Assembly: GCA_964424455.1 (NCBI GenBank)
Contig: CAYRJA010000005.1
Coordinates: forward strand, 3,625-67,624
Direction of reading: 5' to 3'
Source: CAYRJA01 sp964424455
Lineage (GTDB): Bacteria; Bacteroidota; Bacteroidia; Chitinophagales; UBA10324
DNA: 64,000 nucleotides
Part shown: positions 34,094 to 42,418 of the stretch, in pieces
Layout of the letters: the number at the start of each line of letters is the position of its first letter
Numbering within the stretch: the stretch's first letter is position 1
Translations under genes and position numbers: made by a program
The notes under the pieces: generated by a model
Database searches by the model: none
Seen by the model: the letters and a program-made list of their open reading frames with translations, nothing else
Told to the model about the DNA's origin: nothing

Positions 34094-35056
34094 TTAATGA
34101 ATAATTTGAATTTTTTTAGTGAAACAATTTTCACTATTATTATAAGTTAAAAAATAAAGTCCTGTATTTACGTTAATGTTAATGGACTCTGTTCGCTTTC
34201 CTGATGTGTTTTTACCTCGGGTTATATAAACCAATTCTCCTAATAGATTGTGAATTTCTAATTTGTATGTATCACTGGTACTTGTTGCTGTTTCAACTTG
34301 AAACATACCGGTTGAGGGATTAGGATAAACAATTATTCCCTCTGCTAAATCCTCAATATCAGTAACTCCCGTAATATACGACACACTTACATCATCAACT
34401 AATAAAGTACTGCCGGGAACAGGGTTATGGTCGAGTGATGAAGAACTCATCAGAATGTATAATGTGTCAGGTGTTTGCGTGTCAATATAATCAAACACGA
34501 TAGTAGCTTGCTGCCAAGTTGAGCCGGTCGCATTGAATAATTTCACAGCGCCTCCTCCTTGCGGATTTTTGTTTTTTACAAGCAGGGCACGACACTCAGC
34601 AGTATCATTTCCCTGCGGATAATATTGATACCAGAAACTGAGAGTTGAAATTTTTTGAGTGAAAGGAATGCCGGGTTTATAGGTGGCTGCAATTTCGTTT
34701 GTGGTGCCGTTAAATAATATTCCGAGCGTATCTAAGTAGCTGTGACCAATGAAAGGGATACCCCAGGGAGCATTAAGCGAGTGTGAAGCCGGTGTATAAA
34801 CAACTGATTTAATGCGTGCAGAATATAAACCGGAATGAGCCGTATCACAGCGAAAGACTGATATAGGGCTGCTTCCCAGAACAGGACTGCTAAACATATT
34901 ATAGGTCCACCATCCGTTAGAATTGTTGCCACTGTTCGGATTCATTGAAGCAGGTGCAAGTAAATCAGAAGACCATATTTCAAAGCCGGGATTTACCAAT
35001 TGAGCGTGTAATGAAGTTGCAACAAGCAACAGAAGTAGTGTAATTATCTTTTTCAT
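34094..35056 (-). CDS. T9SS-secreted protein inside the benzoyl-CoA operon
   Basis: About 320 residues from an ATG at 35056. The signal peptide is clear (KKIITLLLLLVATSLHAQ). A beta-rich domain of about 220 residues starts LVNPGFEIWSSD and resembles carbohydrate-binding or other jelly-roll modules. A type A T9SS sorting domain (IVYPNPSTGMFQVE to a NTGLYFLTY strand) ends the protein. A longer frame to 35137 exists but would overlap had and put 27 residues before the signal peptide. It lies 11 bases after had and 21 before oah on the same strand, so it is probably cotranscribed. Its role is unknown; it might bind or sense extracellular substrate. Confidence 0.82.
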   Translation of the reverse strand: MKKIITLLLLLVATSLHAQLVNPGFEIWSSDLLAPASMNPNSGNNSNGWWTYNMFSSPVLGSSPISVFRCDTAHSGLYSARIKSVVYTPASHSLNAPWGIPFIGHSYLDTLGILFNGTTNEIAATYKPGIPFTQKISTLSFWYQYYPQGNDTAECRALLVKNKNPQGGGAVKLFNATGSTWQQATIVFDYIDTQTPDTLYILMSSSSLDHNPVPGSTLLVDDVSVSYITGVTDIEDLAEGIIVYPNPSTGMFQVETATSTSDTYKLEIHNLLGELVYITRGKNTSGKRTESININVNTGLYFLTYNNSENCFTKKIQIIH

Positions 35057-35066
35057 ATTTATTGTG

Positions 35067-36134
35067 TTAAATAAAGTCAGGTACAAGTACCGAGCGTTTG
35101 GTGTACTTATGTTCGAGCGTGTTTGTAAAGACTTCATTGATTTTGCTCATCGGGAAGGTTTGCACAAACTGTGAGATTTTCAGTTTATCTTTTGCAATAA
35201 GGTCAAGCACTTCGGGATACAACTCTGCCCGGCAGCCCCATGTGCCGATGAGCTTTGCATCAAAAGCCATCAGATTACTCAGGCGAACCTCTACCTTATC
35301 CATTGTGAAACCAACGATGGAAAGTGTGGAAGTAAAAGTAACAAGGTTAAATGCCAGTTCCTGTCCTGCTTTCGTTCCGCTAATCTCAAAAATTTTCCAT
35401 CCATACTTTGGCGCTTTGATTTCTTTCGCTAATTCTTTTACTTTTTCCTTTATTGTTTTTGTGTCGATTCCTTTAATATTTAATGTGGCATCAACTCCGT
35501 TTGTTTTTGCAGTTGCTAACTTATCTTCATTAATATCAAGTGCGATAACCTTTGCTCCGGATATTTTTGCAATGAGCGCACCGTAAACACCCACTCCGCC
35601 CACACCAATCACAATGGCGAGATCACCTGCTTCCAACTCTGATTTTTTAACCACCTGATAAGGTGTGGAAATAGCATCAGCTATTACTGCCAACTGTTCT
35701 AAAGGATATTTTTTCAGCACCTCCTCCGGCACTTCACACAAAAATTTAGAAGGTGTTTTAATATGTGAGGCAAATCCACCGTGAAAATCATTTCCCGGCA
35801 TCAGTTGGTTTCTGCAAATATTGCTTCTTCCTTTCTTACACAACTCACATTCACCGCAGGGCAATACCGCAGGTATAATTACTTTTTTGTTAATCCAACT
35901 GCTTTCACCGGCTACAACTGTTCCTGATATTTCATGACCGAGTGTAAGCGGCAAAGTGTGTTTTGTTTGAACTCCCGAGTGCCAGAAACTTAAATCGGTG
36001 TGACAAACACCGCAACCGGCGACTTTTACAAGCACCTCGCCCTCTTTTAATTCAGGATAATTTTCTTCAGCAAGTTTGAATTCTTTGTTGAGTTCAACCA
36101 TTTGCCATTGATAAATTTTGTTATTCGTACTCAT
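35067..36134 (-). CDS. had: 6-hydroxycyclohex-1-ene-1-carbonyl-CoA dehydrogenase
   Basis: A 355-residue zinc-type alcohol dehydrogenase. Catalytic zinc ligands are visible in CGVCHTD and GHEISGTV; the structural zinc motif is CGECELCKKGRSNIC; the NAD-binding loop is GVGGVGVYG. The C-terminal EHKYTKRSVLVPDF and MPGNDFHGGFASH resemble the Had enzymes of Thauera-type pathways. It oxidises the hydroxyl made by Dch to the ketone that Oah opens. It overlaps the thiolase gene by four bases. Confidence 0.88.
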   Translation of the reverse strand: MSTNNKIYQWQMVELNKEFKLAEENYPELKEGEVLVKVAGCGVCHTDLSFWHSGVQTKHTLPLTLGHEISGTVVAGESSWINKKVIIPAVLPCGECELCKKGRSNICRNQLMPGNDFHGGFASHIKTPSKFLCEVPEEVLKKYPLEQLAVIADAISTPYQVVKKSELEAGDLAIVIGVGGVGVYGALIAKISGAKVIALDINEDKLATAKTNGVDATLNIKGIDTKTIKEKVKELAKEIKAPKYGWKIFEISGTKAGQELAFNLVTFTSTLSIVGFTMDKVEVRLSNLMAFDAKLIGTWGCRAELYPEVLDLIAKDKLKISQFVQTFPMSKINEVFTNTLEHKYTKRSVLVPDFI

Positions 36135-37387
36135 AGATTTATGTTTTCAAACAGTATAGCCGTTCCTTGTCCGCCACCGATACAAGCCGATGCAATTCCA
36201 TATTTTACTTTTCTGCGAATCATTTCTTTTGAAATAGTCAGTGATAGACGTGTGCCCGTTGCTGCAAGAGGATGACCGATTGCAATAGCTCCGCCGTTTA
36301 CATTTAATTTATTTCTATCAAGGTTCAATTCTCTTTCGCAGCCGATAACCTGTGCGGAGAATGCTTCGTTAATCTCGAATAATCCAATATCGGCAATACT
36401 TATTCCGGTCATTTCGAGCAACAAGCGGATTGCAGGTACAGGACCTAACCCCATAACCTTGGGATCTATGCCGCAGCTTGCTCCGGCAATAATTTTTGAA
36501 AGAGGTTTTAAATCTTTTTTCAGGATTGAATTTTTACCGGCAACCACCACACCTGCTGCTGCGTCCACAATGCCGCTGCAGTTTCCGGCTGTAAGTACAC
36601 CGGTTTTGTCAAAAACTGTCGGGAGTTTTGAAAGCGCTTCTATGGTTGTGGCACGTATATGTTCGTCTGCAGAAAAATCTTTCACATCTTTCGGCAGAAA
36701 TACCTTTCTTGATTTCAATTCTGCTGCCTCAAACACAGTTGAATTGAGCGGAATAATTTCTTCTGTAAACTTATTTTTTGCCGCCATAGCTTTTTGAAAA
36801 GAGTGTGCAGCAAATTCATCGCACTCCTGTCGTGTAATGGAATATTTCTTTGCAACATTTTCAGCAGTATATCCCATCGGATATCCCGCAGCGGTATCGT
36901 CCAGCGCTTCCCAAAGCATATCTTTGAATACCGGTCTTCCCAGTGGATATCCCATTCTGTTTCCAAAGGAAACTGTAGGCGCCAGCGACATATTTTCTGC
37001 TCCTACACACAAAACGGTTTGTGCCTTTCCCAAACTGATTTGTTCTGCACCGGTAATGATGGTTTCAAAACCGGAGCCACATATTCTTTGAACCATTAGA
37101 GCAGGAACCTCTGCTGGAATACCTGCAAACAACGATATGTGCCGTGGAAGGAAATAAGCATCTGAAGAACTCTGTCCGATGTTGGCTGCAATGAACTGGT
37201 CAATTTCATCTGCTTTCACATTTGATTTTTCCAGCGCAGCGCGTGAAGCGTAAATGCCAAGATCCGTAGGCGAGATATTCGCCAGTGTGCCGCAATACTT
37301 ACCGAAAGGAGTTCTTGCTCCATTGACTAAATAAATATCATCGAATACCATTCCGATTCCCCTTTCCTTATGATGAAATCCTTTCAT
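36131..37387 (-). CDS. Thiolase (acyl-CoA acetyltransferase), probably 3-oxopimelyl-CoA thiolase
   Basis: A 418-residue thiolase with the active-site Cys in QRICGSGFET, the GENMS motif, NEAFSAQ, GGAIAIGHP with the catalytic His, and the second Cys in CIGGGQGTA. The annotated start may be 12 codons too early: an ATG at 37351 gives MVFDDIYLVNGARTPFG, the normal thiolase beginning. In this operon the likely reaction is cleavage of 3-oxopimelyl-CoA to glutaryl-CoA and acetyl-CoA. Substrate is inferred from context; the fold is certain. Confidence 0.88.
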   Translation of the reverse strand: MKGFHHKERGIGMVFDDIYLVNGARTPFGKYCGTLANISPTDLGIYASRAALEKSNVKADEIDQFIAANIGQSSSDAYFLPRHISLFAGIPAEVPALMVQRICGSGFETIITGAEQISLGKAQTVLCVGAENMSLAPTVSFGNRMGYPLGRPVFKDMLWEALDDTAAGYPMGYTAENVAKKYSITRQECDEFAAHSFQKAMAAKNKFTEEIIPLNSTVFEAAELKSRKVFLPKDVKDFSADEHIRATTIEALSKLPTVFDKTGVLTAGNCSGIVDAAAGVVVAGKNSILKKDLKPLSKIIAGASCGIDPKVMGLGPVPAIRLLLEMTGISIADIGLFEINEAFSAQVIGCERELNLDRNKLNVNGGAIAIGHPLAATGTRLSLTISKEMIRRKVKYGIASACIGGGQGTAILFENINL

Positions 37388-37405
37388 ACTTGTTTTCTTA
37401 TTGTG

Positions 37406-37555
37406 TTACAGTATTTGCTTGTTTTCTTTTATAATATCAAACGGCTTATTTTTATCTGCATAGTTTCTTAAAACTCTGGTGTAATTATCCATCCGTATAG
37501 TGTAAGAAAAGATGACAGGAAGAGAAACATAACTCAGCATAATCCTTCTGCTCAT
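37406..37555 (-). CDS. Candidate 49-residue protein between the fusion gene and the thiolase
   Basis: A short frame starting with ATG (37555-37553) that overlaps the stop of the upstream fusion gene in an ATGA arrangement (37552-37555), and ending with TAA at 37408-37406, 19 bases before the thiolase start. The peptide begins MSRRIMLSYVSLPVIFSY, semi-hydrophobic, and ends in a charged segment (NKPFDIIKENKQIL). The four-base overlap is the same coupling used by the other genes of this operon and argues for real translation. It could instead be the remnant of a longer gene. I recognise no family. Confidence 0.45.
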   Translation of the reverse strand: MSRRIMLSYVSLPVIFSYTIRMDNYTRVLRNYADKNKPFDIIKENKQIL

Positions 37556-39399
37556 GAAACAACATTTTTTTCTTTAGTTGTTTCCTTAGTTATACTTTGG
37601 TTTGTTTCAGCCGGGTTCTTTGCATTGAGAAAATGGTCTCTCGCAATTAATGCTGCTCCAAAAGAAACTACATACTGTGGTTCCTCCAGTACAGAAATTT
37701 TTTGATTGAAATTTTCCTCCAGCATTTTCTTTAAATACGGATGGTGTGCGATGACACCACCAATCATTACAGTGGGAATGGATGGAGCAATACGCATCTT
37801 CGCCACACGGCTTCCGATAGAGAGGTATATTCCTTTAGCAAGGTTTTCAATTGGCTGTCCGTCAAAAATCCATTTCATTATTTCTGTTTTAGCGAACACG
37901 GTACAGAAACTGTTCAACTCCTGTTTGTAGTCCGATTGTTCGGCAAGGCGGCTCATCTCTTTTATGTCAATTCCCGCACGCTCCGCAATTTCTGTAAGGA
38001 AGGCTCCGGTTCCTGCAGCGCATTTATCGTTGAGATAAAAATTTTCCACCTTACCTTCTTTATCCGTATGGATAACTTTGATGTCTTCGCCGCCTATATC
38101 AAGTATATTTTTTTCTCCTGGGATAATTTCATTCACACCTTCTGCCGCACAATTAATTTCTGTTTTAACAATATCGCCATCAGGGAAATTTTTTCTTCCA
38201 TATCCCGTTGCGCAGGAAAACTTAACCGGAAACTCTTCCATAATGGCATTGATGATATGTTTGGAAGCGATTTTGTCGCGGTTCAGTGTCTTTAACAGGT
38301 AACGGAATACGATGTGTTTCTCTTCGTCAATCACCGTAAACTTGGTATATGCCGACCCCAGATCAATTCCGAGAAAGCAATTACCTTTTGGATGAATATG
38401 TTTTTTGAGAGAGATTTTTGATTTGGAAACATTAGCTTGCTGATGCGATACTTCCGACAGAATATTTTTCTGTGTCATCGCTTTCACCATATTCACCATA
38501 GATAGATTCAGCGGTGTACGGATATAGTGCTTTCTTCCATATTCTACCAGTTTGCCATTCATATAATCAATCTCGGTCTGGCGGTTGTTCATTAAATCTC
38601 CTGCAAGCGATGGATAGTGATTGCCGCCTTTGCGCAGGTATCTTAAACAGTTGCGAATGAAATCATCGGGGAAACGAATTTTTTCAGCTTCTGCTACACG
38701 AACTGCTTCCTCTATTATTTGTTCAATGAGTTCAATGGTATCGGGGAATGCCATTGCTTCAGCCATAGTGAAGCGTCCTATTCCGCACAATGCGGAGAGG
38801 GATGAATTTAAAATCGTTTTCTCCCAAGCACATTTTGTTAACTCAAAAGAGGATATGGATTTTGTTTCTAATTGAACGCTGTTCAGAATTGAAGCAATTT
38901 CGTCTGTAATGTTTTTCCTGCTTTCATCCAGTGGTGCAATATAGTTTGGAGGATTGAAGAAGGTAACTTTCACCGTATTAGGAGCAGAAAGATTCCCCGC
39001 AAAATTGATGACCATTCTTCCGGTTCTCTTCTCTCCGGCTTTATCCGCCAGGATATGCTCTACATCAATGCCGTTTTGTGCAGAAATAAAAAACGAAGTA
39101 CTGTCTTGGGGTATATCATTCAGAATACTTTCCACCTGATATGATTTCAGGCATACAAAAACTATTTCCGGATGCTGCTTTAGTAATTCTGCTGCTGATG
39201 GATATATTTTTTCAAATCGTGCTTTTTTCTCAATCGCATTTTCGAGCCGGATTCCTTCATTCTTAATTTGATTTGCTTTTATTCTGTCATTGTCACAAAT
39301 CAGAACATTGCAGCCTGCCTCCTGAAAGTGCACGGCAAGAATCATCCCGACGGGACCTAAGCCGACGATTCCGATTGTTTTATTTTTTTCTGTACTCAT
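37552..39399 (-). CDS. Fusion of a ketopantoate-reductase-like domain with a BcrA/HgdC-type activator ATPase
   Basis: A 615-residue two-part protein. Residues 1-310 are a PanE/ApbA-like reductase: nucleotide motif GIVGLGPVGM (10-19), KCAWEKTILNSS (189-200) containing the Lys-Asn pair, and EIDYMNG (276-282) containing the family Glu. A linker (about 311-340) leads to an ASKHA-fold ATPase: FLGIDLGSAYTKF (342-354), DIGGEDIK, and the two cysteines that in this family hold a [4Fe-4S] cluster at the dimer interface (CAAGTG at 460, SFCTVFAKTE at 499). Such ATPases drive electron transfer to HgdB/Bcr-type proteins. The fusion partner may supply reducing equivalents or oxidise a hydroxyacid. It overlaps the HgdB-like gene by four bases. 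Confidence 0.85.
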   Translation of the reverse strand: MSTEKNKTIGIVGLGPVGMILAVHFQEAGCNVLICDNDRIKANQIKNEGIRLENAIEKKARFEKIYPSAAELLKQHPEIVFVCLKSYQVESILNDIPQDSTSFFISAQNGIDVEHILADKAGEKRTGRMVINFAGNLSAPNTVKVTFFNPPNYIAPLDESRKNITDEIASILNSVQLETKSISSFELTKCAWEKTILNSSLSALCGIGRFTMAEAMAFPDTIELIEQIIEEAVRVAEAEKIRFPDDFIRNCLRYLRKGGNHYPSLAGDLMNNRQTEIDYMNGKLVEYGRKHYIRTPLNLSMVNMVKAMTQKNILSEVSHQQANVSKSKISLKKHIHPKGNCFLGIDLGSAYTKFTVIDEEKHIVFRYLLKTLNRDKIASKHIINAIMEEFPVKFSCATGYGRKNFPDGDIVKTEINCAAEGVNEIIPGEKNILDIGGEDIKVIHTDKEGKVENFYLNDKCAAGTGAFLTEIAERAGIDIKEMSRLAEQSDYKQELNSFCTVFAKTEIMKWIFDGQPIENLAKGIYLSIGSRVAKMRIAPSIPTVMIGGVIAHHPYLKKMLEENFNQKISVLEEPQYVVSFGAALIARDHFLNAKNPAETNQSITKETTKEKNVVS

Positions 39400-40616
39400 T
39401 GATACACTTTTGATGATTCTATCTGCTCAATAAATGTTTCAATCTTTGTTATGCTCTGCCCTTCGGAGAAAAACCTCAGGTCGCATAAATCACCTTCAAT
39501 AACTAAATAAGGAACGCCGGTTATTTCTCTCAGGCGCTGTGGCATACCAAACTTGGCGTTTGAATTATTGAAGCAGGTTTTTGTATCATGAAACAATATT
39601 CCGTCGCATTGATATTCTTTCAACCACGATGCCAGCATTTTCATTTTGGCTTTTTCACTTCGGTTGATAAATATTTTTGTATAGGCAAGCGCTGAAGATT
39701 CGAACGGCTCATTCTCATCAAACTCATCAAACACCCAACTGCTGCAATAAGTGGAAGCCACCACAGAAGTACGGTTTTCAATGAACAAGTCCGACAACAT
39801 TCTGATTTTTCCCCATATAGGCATTCCTTCCCAGAAAAGCCGGCACTGTTCATTCTTTACCGCTCCGGTATGATTCTTAACATTCTCCTGAAGTTCCTGT
39901 AACAGCTTCGCATAATAATCTTTTGCCTGCTCTGTTCCGCGCATCACTACAATTGGACCCATGTGAATGACTCCATCGAAGAAGCTGAGAGGTGCGGGAG
40001 AAGCTGTTGAAGTTTTCAGTACTTGTTGCCAAAGAAGTGTAGCTTCTTTGCTGAGGAGAATCGTGTGTTTGAACCGATCTAAATCGAAATTGTTCCCACT
40101 TGTCTGTTCACAAAGGGGAATTATTTTTTTGAACTGTTCAATGACTAATGCGATTTCATCTTTCGTTACTTCATCCACATAACGCGGCGGGTGTATTCCC
40201 GCAATGGGGCAATTAAATTCTTTAGCAAAAAAACTGAACCAGTCCTGCACTTCACGGCATTGGTTGGTATTGTAAACAATCAAGTCGGGCTTGGGAATGG
40301 AAGTCATTCCATAGTGCTTCTGAAGCGGAGTTTGTTTTTTTAAATAGGAGCCAATGTCAGAGGTAGTATAAGAGCAAATGTGATTGGAATAACCATAAGT
40401 GGCTGCTTCTGGAATAAGATCCATAGCAGTGCGGGTTGCACCTAATAGCGCTCCGTGGTTTTCAGGGAAATAAACTTCAAAGCCAAACGAACGAAGTAAT
40501 TCGGCAGGACCCACACTGGTACACCAGGCAACAGGATTACCATCCGACCCGAGCGACCGGAAATAGTTGCCCATCAGATTTTTCAAAAGCGCCGTTGATT
40601 TTATTTCATACATCAT
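39396..40616 (-). CDS. Additional HgdB/BcrB-like iron-sulfur subunit
   Basis: A 406-residue member of the 2-hydroxyacyl-CoA dehydratase/benzoyl-CoA reductase subunit family, separate from bcrB and bcrC. Candidate cluster cysteines occur in VAWCTSVGP, HICSYTTSDIG, TNQCREVQDW, STYCSSWVFDE, TKTCFNNSN and GDLCDLRFF. The GVIHMGPIVVMRGTEQA and CDGILFHDTKTC stretches are typical of the fold. Paired with the adjacent activator fusion, it could be a double-cubane-cluster protein, a 2-hydroxyacyl-CoA dehydratase half, or a reductase for another aryl-CoA. A lone subunit with its own ATPase is closest to the double-cubane type, but that is inference. Confidence 0.8.
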   Translation of the reverse strand: MMYEIKSTALLKNLMGNYFRSLGSDGNPVAWCTSVGPAELLRSFGFEVYFPENHGALLGATRTAMDLIPEAATYGYSNHICSYTTSDIGSYLKKQTPLQKHYGMTSIPKPDLIVYNTNQCREVQDWFSFFAKEFNCPIAGIHPPRYVDEVTKDEIALVIEQFKKIIPLCEQTSGNNFDLDRFKHTILLSKEATLLWQQVLKTSTASPAPLSFFDGVIHMGPIVVMRGTEQAKDYYAKLLQELQENVKNHTGAVKNEQCRLFWEGMPIWGKIRMLSDLFIENRTSVVASTYCSSWVFDEFDENEPFESSALAYTKIFINRSEKAKMKMLASWLKEYQCDGILFHDTKTCFNNSNAKFGMPQRLREITGVPYLVIEGDLCDLRFFSEGQSITKIETFIEQIESSKVYQ

Positions 40617-40630
40617 TGTACATATATTAG

Positions 40631-42397
40631 TTATACCGGTTGTTTCAGATTTAAAGAGTTTAACTCATTCGCATCGCGCAGATAGACAACATATACCTTT
40701 TCTTTTAGTCTGTTATCACCGTTGTAAAGATTTTCCAATTCAGCTTTATATGCTTTGAATACATTGTTGGGTGCTACTTTCATTGACGGAGTAAGTGTTC
40801 CTTTATCAATGGACAGTTCATCATCAATAATCAATGCTGCTTTTATTTTGGCAAACTTTTGTTTCACTCCACAGTTTGCATCATTCAGGCATCCTTGCAG
40901 GCAATGACTAAGTTCATTCAAATTGCGCGGACAAAAGCATCCTTCAAGCGGCGAGACCTCGTAGTCGGGATTTTCAATTAGTTTTTTGTTCGGAAATAAT
41001 AATGCCACAGGATATTCTCTTCCACCACCGGTAACCACAGCAAATGAAATGTAATGACATTTACTTTGAATGATGGATTCCATTTCTGTTGGAATCACTT
41101 TTTCACCATTGGTTAATTTAAAAATACGGTCTTTGCGGGTAATCAGCTTCAATCCTTTTTCTGTTATCTCACCAACATCACCGGTTCTGAACCATCCGTC
41201 AGCCGTAAAGATGTCTTTATTGGCTTCATCGTTTTTGTAATAGCCGCACATCACATTAGGTCCTTTCACCTGAATTTCATTCTCTTCACCCAACCGTATG
41301 CTCACACCCGGAATTGGTTTTCCGACCACTCCGGCTTCGCGTTTTATTTTCGGATTCGTCAGAGTGCAGCAAGGTGATGTTTCCGTTAATCCCCAACCTT
41401 CTATCACTGGAATTTTTCGTTTCTCAAATTCACGGGATAGGTTTTCTGGCATAGGCGCAGCGGCAGTAAAGACAAACTTTAATCCTGAATGGAAAAATAA
41501 TTCTTCTGCTTCTCTACTTTCTTTAGTAAGTTCAAACAATGCCTGATAAACCTTTGGTACACTGAAAAATACTGTAGGTTTAATTTTTTTCCAGTTTTCA
41601 AAAATCATCCCTGTATCTTTTCCATAACCTGACTCCAGCGAATACACAGCGCCGCGATATACAGCATTGAACAATTCAAAGATTCCGCCAAAACTATGAT
41701 GCCATGGCAGGTAGGAAAGAAAGCGGTCATTTTCATTCAGGTCCCACCAATCCACTCCATCTAATGCTGCCTGTTGCGATAAAATATTTTTGTGTGAAAG
41801 CCGTACACATTTTGGAATACCCATTGTGCCTGAAGTGTACATTTCCAGACATATTTCATCGGGTGGTGCATTGAAGTTCAGTAAGAAGTTATTATCGCTC
41901 CGTTCCTTTTTTAATTTTTCAAATTCAACAATGTTTTTAAAATTTAATGGGTTAATGTTTTTTTCAAATACAAATATTTTCTTCAGAGAGATTTCATCAG
42001 GAATGTTACTGAGTTGCTGTTCACCTTCAACAGCAAGATATCCGGCTTCTGAATGGTTAATCAGCAATTCGGCGGTATCTTTCTTAAAGCCCGCAAAAAT
42101 TGGAACGGCAATTCCACCTACAGACATTACGGCTAATTCCATTTCCAGCATTGCCTTACAGTTGCGTGAAAAGATGACCATCTTTTCACCTTCTGAAAAT
42201 CCAAGTTGTTTCAGATTATATGCAATATTCAGAATATCGTTGTAGCTATCTTTCCATGTGATGCCCGTATAGTTACCTTCAACTTTCTCCTGAAAAATAA
42301 TTCGTTCCTCAAAACGGTGTACATTATTTCTCAGCATCGTAGAAATATTCGGAACGATGTTGCCTGACTTATTATCTGATTCGAGTATCACGGGCAC
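40631..42397 (-). CDS. AMP-forming acyl/aryl-CoA ligase of the long-chain type
   Basis: A 588-residue ANL-superfamily ligase. The P-loop MYTSGTMGIPKCVRLSH, the GWGLTETSP motif, the WFRTGDVGEI core and the catalytic-lysine domain (LTPSMKVAPNNVFKAY) are present. The sequence and length resemble FadD15/FAA-type long-chain ligases more than classical benzoate-CoA ligases. A Cys-rich insert (residues about 485-515: GCFCPRNLNELSHCLQGCLNDANCG) is unusual. Position between bcrD and the HgdB-like gene makes an aromatic acid such as benzoate or 4-hydroxybenzoate the likely substrate, but a fatty or alicyclic acid cannot be excluded. Confidence 0.8.
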   Translation of the reverse strand: MPVILESDNKSGNIVPNISTMLRNNVHRFEERIIFQEKVEGNYTGITWKDSYNDILNIAYNLKQLGFSEGEKMVIFSRNCKAMLEMELAVMSVGGIAVPIFAGFKKDTAELLINHSEAGYLAVEGEQQLSNIPDEISLKKIFVFEKNINPLNFKNIVEFEKLKKERSDNNFLLNFNAPPDEICLEMYTSGTMGIPKCVRLSHKNILSQQAALDGVDWWDLNENDRFLSYLPWHHSFGGIFELFNAVYRGAVYSLESGYGKDTGMIFENWKKIKPTVFFSVPKVYQALFELTKESREAEELFFHSGLKFVFTAAAPMPENLSREFEKRKIPVIEGWGLTETSPCCTLTNPKIKREAGVVGKPIPGVSIRLGEENEIQVKGPNVMCGYYKNDEANKDIFTADGWFRTGDVGEITEKGLKLITRKDRIFKLTNGEKVIPTEMESIIQSKCHYISFAVVTGGGREYPVALLFPNKKLIENPDYEVSPLEGCFCPRNLNELSHCLQGCLNDANCGVKQKFAKIKAALIIDDELSIDKGTLTPSMKVAPNNVFKAYKAELENLYNGDNRLKEKVYVVYLRDANELNSLNLKQPV

Positions 42398-42418
42398 ATT
42401 TGTTTTTAGGTTAATATT

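Noticed and set aside
39396..40616. Second bcrB or bcrC gene from a simple duplication
   Set aside because: The cysteine pattern and flanking sequences differ from both BcrB and BcrC of this operon, and it is paired with its own activator fusion.
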